DNA of 64,000 nt from Armatimonadota bacterium (GCA_016869025.1 VGFA01000001.1:1-64000), one strand, 5' to 3'. Shown: positions 1 to 8,448, numbered from the stretch's first letter. Notes: generated by a model not told the origin, from the sequence alone. Numbers and translations: made by a program.

Positions 1-88
1 CAAGGGAGGCTAGCAAGTCGAACACCAACATCATAGGCCAAGGGAAGTGCTACCCTGGGCTTGACAGTCTCGACTCGATTTCGTGCGA

Positions 89-117
89 TTGACGGCCTGA
101 TACCCCCGTGCTATACT
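89..117 (+). promoter_or_regulatory. sigma-70-type promoter of infC-rpmI-rplT
   Basis: TTGACG at 89-94 and TATACT at 112-117 are separated by 17 bp, a near-consensus housekeeping promoter. Transcription would start near 124 and give a leader of about 180 nt before infC. The first 60 bases of the window hold nothing I can identify. Confidence 0.75.
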
Positions 118-123
118 CCGCAC

Positions 124-303
124 GATCTGACAGCCGAAAGTAGAAGCCATCCGCTTCTCACCCGGGCGCTCGAGAGACACCGTGATGCGACCCGGGTCGC
201 TGTGGCAGCGGCGCGAATGTGGGGATGGCACCTGCCGTCCCCTTTGTGTTTTGCGGGCCGCAGGCCGATATCAAGCACGGAGGGTCAAGGAGGGCGAGAG
301 AGC
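124..303 (+). promoter_or_regulatory. infC leader with attenuator-like hairpin
   Basis: The untranslated leader contains a strong hairpin at 221-242 (8-bp stem, GGGGATGG pairing with CCGTCCCC, 6-nt loop). A T-rich run, TTTGTGTTTT (243-252), follows directly, which is the layout of an intrinsic terminator inside a leader. In Bacillus the infC-rpmI-rplT operon is controlled by ribosomal protein L20 through premature termination at a leader terminator. The same logic is inferred here from gene order and structure. I did not resolve the competing antiterminator. Confidence 0.55.
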
Positions 304-816
304 ATCGAACGCGAGACGCGGATCAACGACCGGATAAGAGTCCGAGAGGTGCGATTGATCGGCCCTGGCGGCGAGCAGCTGGGGATCGTTTCCACACGCG
401 AGGCGCTCATGCGCGCTCAGGAGCACACTCTGGACCTCGTGGAGGTCGCCCCCACGGCGTCCCCGCCCGTGTGCAAGATAATGGACTACGGGCGGTACAA
501 GTACGAGCAGAGCAAGCGTGACCGGGACGCCCACCGGAAGTCGCGCGGCGGCGATCTCAAGGGCATGCGGATGAGCCCGAAGATAGGCGAGCACGATTTC
601 CAGGTCAAGATCCGCCGGGTGACCGAGTTCCTCAAGGACGGCGACAAGGTCCGGGTCGCGATGTGGTTCCGCGGGCGCGAGATGGCCCACCCCAAGGTGG
701 GGGAAGCGTTGCTGCAACGTTTGGCCCTGGCGGTGGCTGAGGTCGGGGTGGTCGAGAGCATGCCCAAGCTGGAAGGCAGGAACATGATAATGCTCCTCGC
801 CCCCCGAAAGGGGTAG
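304..816 (+). CDS. infC: translation initiation factor IF-3
   Basis: IF-3 binds the 30S subunit, blocks premature 50S joining and monitors start codon choice. The 170-residue product opens with the family N-terminal ETRINDRIRVREVRLI segment, has a lysine/arginine-rich linker around residues 55-85 and ends in the C-terminal domain (KIGEHDFQVKIRR ... GREMAHP ... LEGRNMIMLL). No ATG, GTG or TTG lies at the expected start. An ATC codon at 304 does, preceded by AAGGAGGG (287-294) with 9 nt spacing. Rare AUH starts are a known trait of infC, where IF-3 represses its own translation. First gene of the infC-rpmI-rplT operon. Confidence 0.95.
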   Translation: MERETRINDRIRVREVRLIGPGGEQLGIVSTREALMRAQEHTLDLVEVAPTASPPVCKIMDYGRYKYEQSKRDRDAHRKSRGGDLKGMRMSPKIGEHDFQVKIRRVTEFLKDGDKVRVAMWFRGREMAHPKVGEALLQRLALAVAEVGVVESMPKLEGRNMIMLLAPRKG

Positions 817-834
817 GAGACGGGAGAGGGAGCG

Positions 835-1032
835 GTGGCAAAGACAAAGCGACACCAGGGCGCCACGAAGCGCATTGGAACGACTGGTTCAGGTCGTCTG
901 ACGCGGGGACGCCAGCACGGCGGCCATCTCAAGGTCAAGAAGAGCCCCAAGCGCAGGCGCTCTCTGCGCGCGGAGGTTTCGGTACACGCCAGCGATGAAA
1001 AGCGGTTGCGGCGGTTGCTCCCCGGCCAATAA
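835..1032 (+). CDS. rpmI: 50S ribosomal protein bL35
   Basis: A 65-residue, very basic protein with the L35 pattern: KTKRHQGATKRI near the N-terminus, a GRLTRGRQHGGHL core and KKSPKRRRSLR. It is a structural protein of the large ribosomal subunit. The start is GTG at 835 behind a GGAG-type ribosome binding site. It lies between infC and rplT, the classical order, so it is probably cotranscribed and subject to the same leader control. Confidence 0.97.
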   Translation: MAKTKRHQGATKRIGTTGSGRLTRGRQHGGHLKVKKSPKRRRSLRAEVSVHASDEKRLRRLLPGQ

Positions 1033-1080
1033 CGCGTTGGGGGCACGCCGGGCAGTTCTCTAGCGGAAGGTGGGTTGGTC

Positions 1081-1440
1081 ATGGCACGCATCAAGCGCGG
1101 CGTCACGGCACGTCGCCGCCACAAGAAGATCCTACGACTGGCTCGGGGGTACCGGGGCGGTCAGAGCCGATGGTACCGCCTGGCCAAACAGTATGTAACC
1201 CGCGCCCTGGCGCAGGCATTCACGGCCCGGCGCCTCCGCAAGCGGCAGTTCCGGCGGTTGTGGGTCACGCGCATCAACGCCGCCGCGCGCGGGAGCGGCG
1301 TTCCGTACAGCCGGTTGATCAGCGGCCTGCGCAAGGCGGGCGTGAGCGTGAACCGCAAGGTCCTGGCCGACCTGGCCGTGAAAGATCGAGCGGCCTTTGA
1401 CGCGCTGGTCGCGCGCGCCAAGGTTCACCTGGAGTCCTAG
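1081..1440 (+). CDS. rplT: 50S ribosomal protein bL20
   Basis: L20 is an early 23S rRNA-binding assembly protein and, in several bacteria, the repressor of its own operon. The 119-residue product starts [18 protein letters not shown] and keeps the family signature through [26 protein letters not shown] and YSRLISGL. I chose the ATG at 1081 because it gives the canonical N-terminus; the upstream in-frame GTG at 1075 adds only two residues. Last gene of the operon. Confidence 0.97.
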   Translation: MARIKRGVTARRRHKKILRLARGYRGGQSRWYRLAKQYVTRALAQAFTARRLRKRQFRRLWVTRINAAARGSGVPYSRLISGLRKAGVSVNRKVLADLAVKDRAAFDALVARAKVHLES

Positions 1441-1464
1441 CCGCCGGTTGCAGGTCGCCGGCGG
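1441..1464 (+). terminator. hairpin directly after rplT
   Basis: CCGCCGG (1441-1447) pairs with CCGGCGG (1458-1464) across a 10-nt loop, starting on the base after the rplT stop codon. No T-run follows, so it may be a weak terminator or an mRNA 3'-end stabiliser. Confidence 0.4.
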
Positions 1465-1473
1465 CTCTGCGCA

Positions 1474-2865
1474 GTGCCAGGGATGGGCGTGGCGAGGACG
1501 CCGACTCCGCAAATGGTTCGCCAGTTAGCGCTGGTTCGGCAGTCCTGGTCAGGACGGCTGACCCTGAGCCCATCCCAGACCATCATCGTCGGCTTCATAA
1601 CGATCATTCTGGCCGGAGCGATGCTGCTCAGCCTGCCGGCCGCCTCCGAGTCGGGTCGGCCCACGCCCTTTCTCACCGCGCTGTTCACGGCCACGTCGGC
1701 GACGTGCGTCACCGGCCTGACGGTCGTGGACACCGCGGATCACTATTCGTTCTTTGGCGAGCTGGTGATCCTGGTGCTGATACAGCTCGGGGGATTCGGG
1801 TACATGACCTCGTGGGCGCTTCTTGCCCTTGTCCTTGGGTGGCGAATCGGGCTTCGGGAGCGGATCATCCTCACCGAGGCCCACAACCTGTATGACCTCG
1901 GGGGCGTGGTGCGGTTCACGCGGCGCCTCATTCTGATGGCCCTGATCGTCGAAGCATCCGGAGCCGCGATCCTGACCTTGCGCTGGATGGGGGAGGAGCC
2001 GTTTGGACGCGCGCTGTATCTGGGCGTGTTCCACAGCATTTCGGCGTTCAACAACGCCGGGTTTGACCTGATGGGTGGCTTCAGGAGCCTGACCGCATAC
2101 GCCGGCGACCCGGTGGTTTCGCTGATCATCGCCGGGCTCATCATCCTCGGCGGCCTCGGGTTCTCGGTGCTGTTCGACCTGCGCTCGCGGCGCCTGACGC
2201 TTCACTCGAAGACCGTGCTGTTGGCCACTGGAATGCTGATAGGCATCGGGACGGCGTTGATCGCGCTGTTTGAGTTTGCGAACCCCAAGACGCTGGGAGC
2301 CCTGCCGGTTCCCGAGCGGCTGCTCGCGGCCCTCTTCCACGCGGTGACGCCCAGGACCGGGGGCTTTTCCACCATTGAGGTTAGATCTCTGGCCGAGCCG
2401 ACGCTAGTGTTCGTTGCCTCGCTCATGTTCATCGGCGCCTCCCCCGGCGGTACGGGCGGGGGCATCAAGACGACAACGTTTATGGCGCCTCTGGCGGTGA
2501 TCCTGAGCAGCATCCGGGGAACCGGGGAGCCGGTGCTGTTCGGACGCCGGATAATGGTCCAGAATGTCAACAAGGCCCTGACCATAGCCTTTGTGTCGCT
2601 GGCCTTCGTGTTCGCAATGTCGGTCATGCTTGCCGCAGTTGAGCGGGTGGAGTTTCTTCCGGCGCTGTTCGAGATCACATCGGGTTTCGGAACCGTGGGG
2701 CTGAGCACCGGGTTGACGCCGCACCTCTCGCCGTGGGGTAGGGTTATCGTGATGCTGACCGTGTTCAGCGGCCGCGTCGGGTTGCTGACAGTCGCGTTTG
2801 GGCTGACCCGGCGGCACCGGCCGGCCAGGGTGCGCCATCCCGAGGAGAGGCTGTACATTGGATAG
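1474..2865 (+). CDS. ktrB: Trk/Ktr-type potassium channel subunit (KtrB/TrkH)
   Basis: Membrane pore subunit of a K+ uptake system, about 463 residues. It shows the four M-P-M pore repeats of the superfamily, each with a selectivity-filter loop: ATCVTGLTVVDT, SISAFNNAGFDL, TPRTGGFSTIEV and TSGFGTVGLSTG. The length and short N-terminus fit KtrB better than the longer TrkH. The start is uncertain between GTG 1474 and ATG 1483. The gene is followed after 51 bp by its TrkA-type regulatory partner, so the two probably form one functional transporter. Confidence 0.92.
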   Translation: MPGMGVARTPTPQMVRQLALVRQSWSGRLTLSPSQTIIVGFITIILAGAMLLSLPAASESGRPTPFLTALFTATSATCVTGLTVVDTADHYSFFGELVILVLIQLGGFGYMTSWALLALVLGWRIGLRERIILTEAHNLYDLGGVVRFTRRLILMALIVEASGAAILTLRWMGEEPFGRALYLGVFHSISAFNNAGFDLMGGFRSLTAYAGDPVVSLIIAGLIILGGLGFSVLFDLRSRRLTLHSKTVLLATGMLIGIGTALIALFEFANPKTLGALPVPERLLAALFHAVTPRTGGFSTIEVRSLAEPTLVFVASLMFIGASPGGTGGGIKTTTFMAPLAVILSSIRGTGEPVLFGRRIMVQNVNKALTIAFVSLAFVFAMSVMLAAVERVEFLPALFEITSGFGTVGLSTGLTPHLSPWGRVIVMLTVFSGRVGLLTVAFGLTRRHRPARVRHPEERLYIG

Positions 2866-2916
2866 CGGCGCGAGCCCGGCGCCACGGGCGGATCATCCGG
2901 GCGGGTGGAGACTACG

Positions 2917-3567
2917 ATGAGCGAATTCGCGGTGATTGGGATCGGGCGGTTCGGCCGGAGCGTAGCGGCGACGCTGCACCAGCTCGGACACAGGGTGCTC
3001 GCGATAGACCAGAGCGAGGACTCGCTCCGGCACGTGGCCGATGACGTGACGCATGCGGTGCAGTTGGATTCAACGGACGCCGAGGCGCTCCGGGGCGTTG
3101 GGATTGCAAACATGGACGCGGTGGTCGTGGCCATCGGCGCAGCCATGCAGGAGAGCATCCTGACCACGCTGATCCTGAAGGAACTCGGTTGCAAGAAGAT
3201 CGTGGCAAAGGCCTCCAACGACCTGCAGGGCAAAGTGCTCGAGCGCATAGGCGCGGACGTGGTCGTCCACCCTGAGCGCGACATGGGAGTGCGCATCGCC
3301 CACACTCTCTCGGCACCGGGGGTACTGGACTACCTTGAGATCTCTCCCACGTTCTCAATCGAGGAGCTCAGCGTACCCGACCGTTTGGTCGGCCAGACGC
3401 TTGGGCGGATGGATCTCAAGGCCCGTTTCGGCGTAAGCGTGCTGTTGATACGCCGGGACAGCCAGCTGCTGATCTCCCCCGACCCGGAGACCGTTCTTCA
3501 GACCGGGGACGTGCTGGTCGTGGTAGGGGAGAACCGGCAGCTCAACAGGCTGGAGACCTCGCTCTAG
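2917..3567 (+). CDS. ktrA: Ktr/Trk potassium uptake regulatory subunit (TrkA-N/TrkA-C)
   Basis: Cytoplasmic gating subunit of 216 residues. An N-terminal Rossmann RCK domain carries the nucleotide-binding GIGRFGRSVA motif near residue 8 and a conserved acidic residue at the end of strand 2 (VLAIDQSE). A TrkA-C domain occupies roughly residues 135-216. This architecture binds ATP/ADP or NAD(H) and forms an octameric ring under KtrB. The ATG at 2917 gives the normal short N-terminus. The ktrB-ktrA order supports a two-gene operon. Confidence 0.92.
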   Translation: MSEFAVIGIGRFGRSVAATLHQLGHRVLAIDQSEDSLRHVADDVTHAVQLDSTDAEALRGVGIANMDAVVVAIGAAMQESILTTLILKELGCKKIVAKASNDLQGKVLERIGADVVVHPERDMGVRIAHTLSAPGVLDYLEISPTFSIEELSVPDRLVGQTLGRMDLKARFGVSVLLIRRDSQLLISPDPETVLQTGDVLVVVGENRQLNRLETSL

Positions 3568-3579
3568 CCAGCTGGCGAC

Positions 3580-4380
3580 GTGATAACCTCCACGCGCCAC
3601 CCCCTGGTACAGGCGATGCGGAGGGCGGGTGAGCATCCGCGCCGCGACCCAGAGCAGCGGATCGTGCTGGATGGGCCGCGCCTGGTCCAGGAAGCCCTCG
3701 ATGCCGGCATCTTCATTGAGGCGGTCCTGATCGCCGGCGATGAGGCAGACCCCGCCGGCTCGCCGCTGAGCGCGCGCCTCAGGGACGCCGGCGCTCGCGT
3801 CTGCCAGGCCACCCTGCGCGTCGTGCAGGCCGCCAGCCGCGTGGCGACATCCCAGGGGGTCGTGGCACTGGCCCGGCGTCCATCCCCGCCGGACGCCTCG
3901 ATTCTGGACTCGTCCGGGCTCCTGCTGCTCGTGGCCGACGGTATCCAGGATCCCGGAAACCTCGGCACCATGGTACGAACCGCGGCCGCCTCCGGCGCTT
4001 CCGCGGTCGCGGTGACCGAGGGCACCGCTGATCCGTTCCAGCCCAAGGTGATACGCGCCACCATGGGAGCGGCTTTCAGGATACCCGTGCTTGGACTCGA
4101 CGGTCCCGCGCTGCGGGCAGCGCTCGTCGCACACGGTGTCCGCGTGATCGTGGCCGACGCTCGAGGAGACCTGGACTACGCGACTGCGCCCGTTGATCCA
4201 CCCCTGGCGATCGTCGTTGGGAACGAGTCCGCCGGGCCTGATGCCGCGTGGTTCGATGTTGGGACGCGCGTCCGCATCCCGCTGCTGGGGCAGGTCGAGT
4301 CGCTCAACGCCGCGGTGGCGGCCGGCGTGCTCCTGTACGAGGTCGTGCGCAGGCGCGGGGTCTCGTCGGCGAGTCCGTGA
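3580..4380 (+). CDS. SpoU/TrmH-family RNA 2'-O-methyltransferase
   Basis: 266-residue SPOUT enzyme expected to methylate a ribose 2'-OH in rRNA or tRNA using S-adenosylmethionine. An N-terminal substrate-binding region (residues 1-95) is followed by the three SPOUT motifs: DGIQDPGNLGTMVRTAAASG, IVVGNESAG and IPLLGQVESLNAAVAAGVLLYE, which form the knotted cofactor site. The target RNA cannot be assigned; RlmB-like and TsnR-like enzymes share these motifs. GTG start 12 nt after ktrA. In many genomes such a gene precedes pheST, as here. Confidence 0.9.
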   Translation: MITSTRHPLVQAMRRAGEHPRRDPEQRIVLDGPRLVQEALDAGIFIEAVLIAGDEADPAGSPLSARLRDAGARVCQATLRVVQAASRVATSQGVVALARRPSPPDASILDSSGLLLLVADGIQDPGNLGTMVRTAAASGASAVAVTEGTADPFQPKVIRATMGAAFRIPVLGLDGPALRAALVAHGVRVIVADARGDLDYATAPVDPPLAIVVGNESAGPDAAWFDVGTRVRIPLLGQVESLNAAVAAGVLLYEVVRRRGVSSASP

Positions 4381-4396
4381 TCGGACTCTCGCGTGC

Positions 4397-4426
4397 TTGT
4401 CAGTCGCTTTTCGCCTGTGCTATACT
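4397..4426 (+). promoter_or_regulatory. promoter of the pheST T-box transcript
   Basis: TTGTCA (4397-4402) and TATACT (4421-4426) with an 18-bp spacer form a good sigma-70-type promoter. It lies just upstream of the T-box leader, with predicted transcription start near 4433. Confidence 0.7.
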
Positions 4427-4432
4427 CACGGC

Positions 4433-4815
4433 AATCGCGCGGCAGTGGCTGGAACCCTGATCTGGCGCGGGTTTCAGGATCGTTTCTCCGGGCCTATCGC
4501 CAGGCAGGCCGCAGGCGATGAAGGAGAGGAGTACCGCAGGGTCGGCTCGATCACCCGTGCGGCCCAGAGTCGCACGGGGATAGGGAGGGGGGCCCTGGAC
4601 TGCAAGCCCCTTCGAGCACGTGCCGTCGGGAAGTTCGCTCCTGAGCCGCCGGGTTGAAAGCGCAACGGCGTCACTAGACCCGGCCGGAGACCCGCCGTTA
4701 TCCGGGCAAGAGGGACCGGGCCGCCACGCGCGCCCGGCCGATGAGGGTGGTATCGCGGAAGCGAGGCGCTTTCGCCCCTGGAGGCGGAGGCGCCTTGGCA
4801 TTCCACAGGAGGGGC
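4433..4815 (+). ncRNA. T-box leader, predicted tRNA-Phe-responsive
   Basis: The leader between the methyltransferase and pheS has T-box landmarks in order. A GGAGAGGAGTACC element (4523-4535, with the stem I AGTA) comes first, then a candidate specifier codon TTC (4634-4636) followed by GCTCCTGAG. The T-box proper, AGGGTGGTATCGCGG (4744-4758), comes next, then a GC-rich hairpin (AGGCGC 4764-4769 with GCGCCT 4790-4795; inner CGCC/GGCG). The bulge TGGT (4748-4751) matches a tRNA whose discriminator base is A, as in tRNA-Phe. The hairpin lacks a U-tract. GCCCCT (4774-4779) could instead pair with the pheS ribosome binding site AGGGGC (4810-4815), so control may be translational. Confidence 0.85.
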
Positions 4816-4818
4816 CGC

Positions 4819-5802
4819 ATGCCTGATGATGTTGACCGGCTCGTGACCCGGACGATCAAGGCGCTCGGAGGGGTGACCGACCCCGACGCGCTGGAGGCCA
4901 TGCGCCACCGCGTGTTGGGACGCCGGGGCGAGATCGCCGCGCTCCTGAAGGGCCTCCCTGCCCTGAGCGGACCCGAGCGCGCGTCACGCGGCGCGCGCCT
5001 CAACAGCGCGCGGGAGACGTTGCTGTTGGCGTTCGATGCTCGCGCGGCCGAGCTCGCCACCACACGGGAGACAGAACGCTTGGCAGCAGAGCGGATTGAC
5101 GTATCGCTGCCCGGCCGGCGCGGGCCGCTTGGCCGCCGGCACGTGCTGCGGCGCACGCTCGATGAGGTCGAGCGGATCTTCGTCGGGCTCGGGTTCGAGG
5201 TGGTCGAGGGAACAGAAGTAGAAACCGATGAGTTCAACTTCGGGCGGCTCAACATGCCGCGCGACCACCCGGCCCGCGACACCCAGGATACCTTCTATCT
5301 CGGCGACGAGCTGTTGCTGCGCACGCACGCCACGGTCGTGGACGCGAGGGTGATGGCAGGACGGACCCCGCCGCTGCGCATCGTCACCAGCGGAAGGTGC
5401 TATCGCCGGGACCCGGTGGACGCTACCCACATGCCGGTGTTCCATCAGGTGGACGGGTTCATGGTCGGTGAGAACATCACGTTTGCGAACGTGAAGGGCG
5501 TACTGGCCACGTTTGCGCGCGAGATGTTCGGGCCCCAGACCAGGACGCGCTTCCAGCCGAGCTACTTCCCCTTCACCGAACCCAGCGCCGAACTGGCGGT
5601 GTCGTTCGAGGGACGGTGGCTGGAGCTGGGTGGGTTTGGCATGTTCCACCCCAGGGTGCTGGAGATGGCCGGGATTGATCCAGAGAGGTACACGGCCTTT
5701 GCATTCGGCCTAGGGGTTGATCGGCCGGCCATGGTGCGCTACGGGATCCCCGACATCCGCCTGCTGTGGGAGAACGATCTCAGATTGCTGGAGCAGTTCT
5801 AG
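4819..5802 (+). CDS. pheS: phenylalanyl-tRNA synthetase alpha subunit
   Basis: Catalytic subunit of class II PheRS (alpha2beta2), 327 residues. An N-terminal coiled-coil arm (about residues 1-95) precedes the catalytic core with class II motifs 1-3: LNMPRDHPARDTQDTFY, TSGRCYRRDPVDATHMPVFHQVDGF, and the terminal GLGVDRPAMVRYGIPDIRLL. ATG 4819 with the AGGAGGGG ribosome binding site fits; an upstream extension would translate the T-box. Two divergences stand out. The usual HTS-x-VQIR segment is HATVVDAR, and the usual LEVLGCGMVHP segment is LELGGFGMFHP, without the cysteine. Overlap-free junction with pheT. Confidence 0.95.
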   Translation: MPDDVDRLVTRTIKALGGVTDPDALEAMRHRVLGRRGEIAALLKGLPALSGPERASRGARLNSARETLLLAFDARAAELATTRETERLAAERIDVSLPGRRGPLGRRHVLRRTLDEVERIFVGLGFEVVEGTEVETDEFNFGRLNMPRDHPARDTQDTFYLGDELLLRTHATVVDARVMAGRTPPLRIVTSGRCYRRDPVDATHMPVFHQVDGFMVGENITFANVKGVLATFAREMFGPQTRTRFQPSYFPFTEPSAELAVSFEGRWLELGGFGMFHPRVLEMAGIDPERYTAFAFGLGVDRPAMVRYGIPDIRLLWENDLRLLEQF

Positions 5803-7866
5803 ATGCGCGCCCCGCTGTCGTGGCTGAGAGAGTACGTTGAGTTGCCCGAGCCCGCCGAGGCACTGGCCGAGGTCCTGCCCATGCTGGGCATCGGCGTAGA
5901 GGGAGTCGAGCGCACCGGCGTAGACCAGGTGCTGGATCTCGAGATTGCCTCCAACCGGCCGGACCTGCTGAGCATGATCGGCATTGCCCGCGAGCTGGCG
6001 GCGTGGCGCGGCTGCGATGTCCGTCTGCCGGCAGACGATCTCAACGAGGTTGACCCGCCCGCCTCCTCCGTGGCGGCGGTGGAGATCGCGGACGCGTCGC
6101 TGTGCCCGCGCTATGTGGCCCACGTGATCACGGGTGTCACGATTGGTGCCTCGCCGCCTGCCATCGCTGCCAGGCTGGAGGCGGCCGGGATCCGGCCCGT
6201 GAACGCGGTGGTGGACGCCACGAACTACGTGATGCTGGAGTGGGGACAACCCCTGCACGCGTTTGACCTCGACGCCCTGCGCGGACGCCGCATCATCGTG
6301 CGACCGGCCGCTGCCGGCGAGTATCTCGTCACGCTGGACGGAGTGGGACGCACCCTCGATCCCGCGATGCTCGTGATCGCGGACGCCAGCCGCCCCGTGG
6401 CCCTGGCCGGCATCATGGGCGGCGCCGAGACTGAGATCGGGCCTGCGACCCGCACCGTGCTGCTGGAAGCAGCGTCGTTTGCGCCCTCCAGCGTGCGCCG
6501 CACGAGCCGTCGCATTGGCCTACGCACCGAGGCCAGCGCACGGTTTGAGCGCGGGGTGGATCCTGAAGGGGTTGCCCGCGCAGCGCGCCGGGCCGCCGGG
6601 ATCATTGCCGACCTCTCAGGGGGACGGGTCCTGCGCTCTGGGGTGGATGCCTATCCGGCGCCGGTGCCCAGGCCGGTGATCAGGCTGCGGCTTCCGCGCC
6701 TGGAGCGCGTACTGGGCGTGGAGATACCGCCTGGTGAGGTCGTGGCCGTTCTTGCCCGGCTCGGGCTGGATGCGCGCCGGGAGGGGGATTCGGTAATCGC
6801 CGTGCCCCCGGTAGGCCGAAGGGATCTGGAGCGCGAGGAAGACCTCGTCGAGGAAGTGGCCCGCCACCACGGCTACGACCGGATTCCAGAGGCGATGCCG
6901 CGCGAGGTCATGCAGCAGGGACGCCGCCCTGTCACGCTGGAGGCCGAGGGCGCGGCGCGCGACGCGCTCGTGCGTGCCGGCCTGACCGAGGCGATGACGC
7001 TGTCGCTCATCCATCCGCGCGTGCTGGACCGTCTGGGGGTCGGGGAGGACGATCCGTGGCGCCTGGCCGTGCCCATCTCCAATCCGCTCACTGCCGACCA
7101 CACCCATCTGCGGTCCGCCCTTCTTCCAGGGCTGCTGGAGGCGGTGCGGATCAATGTCGCGCGGCGGCGGGGAGCGATCCACCTGTTTGAGATCGGCCGG
7201 ACATTCCGGGCTGAAGGCGGCGCGGTGAGGGAGCGGCGCGCACTTGCGATAGCGTTGCATGGGGCGTGGCTGGCCGGGTTCTGGGAAGACGCCCGAGACC
7301 TGCGCGATGCCACGCTGCTGCACCTGAAGGGCGTGCTGGAGACCCTCTCGGCCGAGCTGCGAGCAGGACCGCTCGTGGTGGAGGCCGGCGGTCCTGCGTG
7401 GATGCACCCGGCGCGGTGTGGACGCGTCAGCGTCGGCGGCGCAGAGGTTGGGGTGATGGGAGAGCTGCATCCACAGGTTGCCGCCCGTCTTGATATTCCA
7501 GGCCGCACCTGCGTGAGCGAGATGGATCTGGATGCACTGCTCGGCCACGCCGTACTTCAGCCCAGATTCGCGGACATGCCGCGGTATCCGGCCGTGGTGC
7601 GCGACGTTGCCCTGGTGGCACCGCTGGATCTGCCCCACGCGGCGGTGCAAGGAGCGCTGGTCGAGGCCGGCGGCGCACTGCTGGAGTCGGCGGAGTTGTT
7701 CGACGCCTACGCAGGCCCGCCGCTCGCTCAGGGGACGCGCAACCTGGCCTACACACTGACGTTTCGCGCTCCGGACCGCACCCTCACCGGCGAGGAGATC
7801 GAGGGCCTGATGCTGGAGATATGCACGGCCGTGGCCGCGCGCCTGCCGGTTGCGGTCCGCGCATAG
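5803..7866 (+). CDS. pheT: phenylalanyl-tRNA synthetase beta subunit, EMAP-less form
   Basis: Beta subunit of PheRS, 687 residues against about 800 in most bacteria. The N-terminal B1 segment (MRAPLSWLREYVELP) runs into EGVERTG and then straight to DLEIASNRPDLLSMIGIARE at about residue 46. The roughly 110-residue tRNA-binding EMAP/OB domain normally inserted there is absent. The B3/B4 editing region, B5 DNA-binding-like domain and C-terminal FDX-ACB anticodon-binding domain (PRYPAVVRDVALV to the end) are present. It starts on the base after the pheS stop codon, so coupling is likely. Confidence 0.95.
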   Translation: MRAPLSWLREYVELPEPAEALAEVLPMLGIGVEGVERTGVDQVLDLEIASNRPDLLSMIGIARELAAWRGCDVRLPADDLNEVDPPASSVAAVEIADASLCPRYVAHVITGVTIGASPPAIAARLEAAGIRPVNAVVDATNYVMLEWGQPLHAFDLDALRGRRIIVRPAAAGEYLVTLDGVGRTLDPAMLVIADASRPVALAGIMGGAETEIGPATRTVLLEAASFAPSSVRRTSRRIGLRTEASARFERGVDPEGVARAARRAAGIIADLSGGRVLRSGVDAYPAPVPRPVIRLRLPRLERVLGVEIPPGEVVAVLARLGLDARREGDSVIAVPPVGRRDLEREEDLVEEVARHHGYDRIPEAMPREVMQQGRRPVTLEAEGAARDALVRAGLTEAMTLSLIHPRVLDRLGVGEDDPWRLAVPISNPLTADHTHLRSALLPGLLEAVRINVARRRGAIHLFEIGRTFRAEGGAVRERRALAIALHGAWLAGFWEDARDLRDATLLHLKGVLETLSAELRAGPLVVEAGGPAWMHPARCGRVSVGGAEVGVMGELHPQVAARLDIPGRTCVSEMDLDALLGHAVLQPRFADMPRYPAVVRDVALVAPLDLPHAAVQGALVEAGGALLESAELFDAYAGPPLAQGTRNLAYTLTFRAPDRTLTGEEIEGLMLEICTAVAARLPVAVRA

Positions 7867-7928
7867 GTATGCCGGGACGGCATGTGGGGCATTGTCTCTG
7901 ATGAGCGGGCGTCCTGGAGGTGGTCGGT

Positions 7929-8438
7929 GTGACGTGGCTTGACTGGATCGCGGTGGTGATGCTGATCGGGTTCGTCGTGCAGGGAGTGTTCAAGGGCGGC
8001 GTCGCATCCCTGCTGGGCGGGGTGGCGCTGGTGGTTGCCTACGCGGCCGCGGCGATCACCTTCCCGGCCCTGGGCGAGCGCATCACGAGAGGGAGCCCCC
8101 TGCCCCTGGAATGGGGGCGGACCGTTGGGTTCGTCCTGGCCTTCCTGGTCGCGTACACGCTGCTGGCCGTGCTGATCAGCATCCTCCCGGGCGGAAAGCG
8201 ACCCGGCCTGCCCGCCCAAGTCCTGGGGATTCTCACCGGCGCTCTCAAGGCCCTGGTCGCGGCCATGGCCGGGGTGGGAATCCTGCTGGCTTCACCTCTG
8301 TCCGACACGATCGCTCAGGACGTCGAGCGGTCGCCTATCGTGCGGTACGTGGCGGTGGCTCAGCGAGGCGCCATCACCCACCTTCAACGGATCAGCCCGA
8401 TCCCTTTCCCGCCGGTCGGCCCGGACCACAAGTTCTGA
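7929..8438 (+). CDS. CvpA-family membrane protein
   Basis: 169-residue integral membrane protein with four predicted hydrophobic segments (about residues 5-25, 28-48, 65-88 and 100-122) and a hydrophilic tail. The N-terminal WLDWIAVVMLIGFVVQGVFKGGVASLLG matches the CvpA/colicin V production pattern with its Gly-rich first helix pair. The biochemical role of CvpA is poorly defined. In Firmicutes a cvpA gene sits between pheT and polX or mutS2, as here. GTG 7929 was chosen because GGAGG (7916-7920) lies 8 nt upstream; the GTG at 7920 overlaps that site. Confidence 0.75.
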   Translation: MTWLDWIAVVMLIGFVVQGVFKGGVASLLGGVALVVAYAAAAITFPALGERITRGSPLPLEWGRTVGFVLAFLVAYTLLAVLISILPGGKRPGLPAQVLGILTGALKALVAAMAGVGILLASPLSDTIAQDVERSPIVRYVAVAQRGAITHLQRISPIPFPPVGPDHKF

Positions 8439-8448
8439 CGAGCCCCAC

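Noticed and set aside
61-303. infC start at TTG 61
   Set aside because: The 81 extra residues cover the promoter and attenuator and have no IF-3 similarity; ATC 304 with AAGGAGGG fits better.
4741-4818. Upstream start for PheS at 4741
   Set aside because: The codons would lie inside the T-box core and terminator; ATG 4819 has the ribosome binding site and the family N-terminus.
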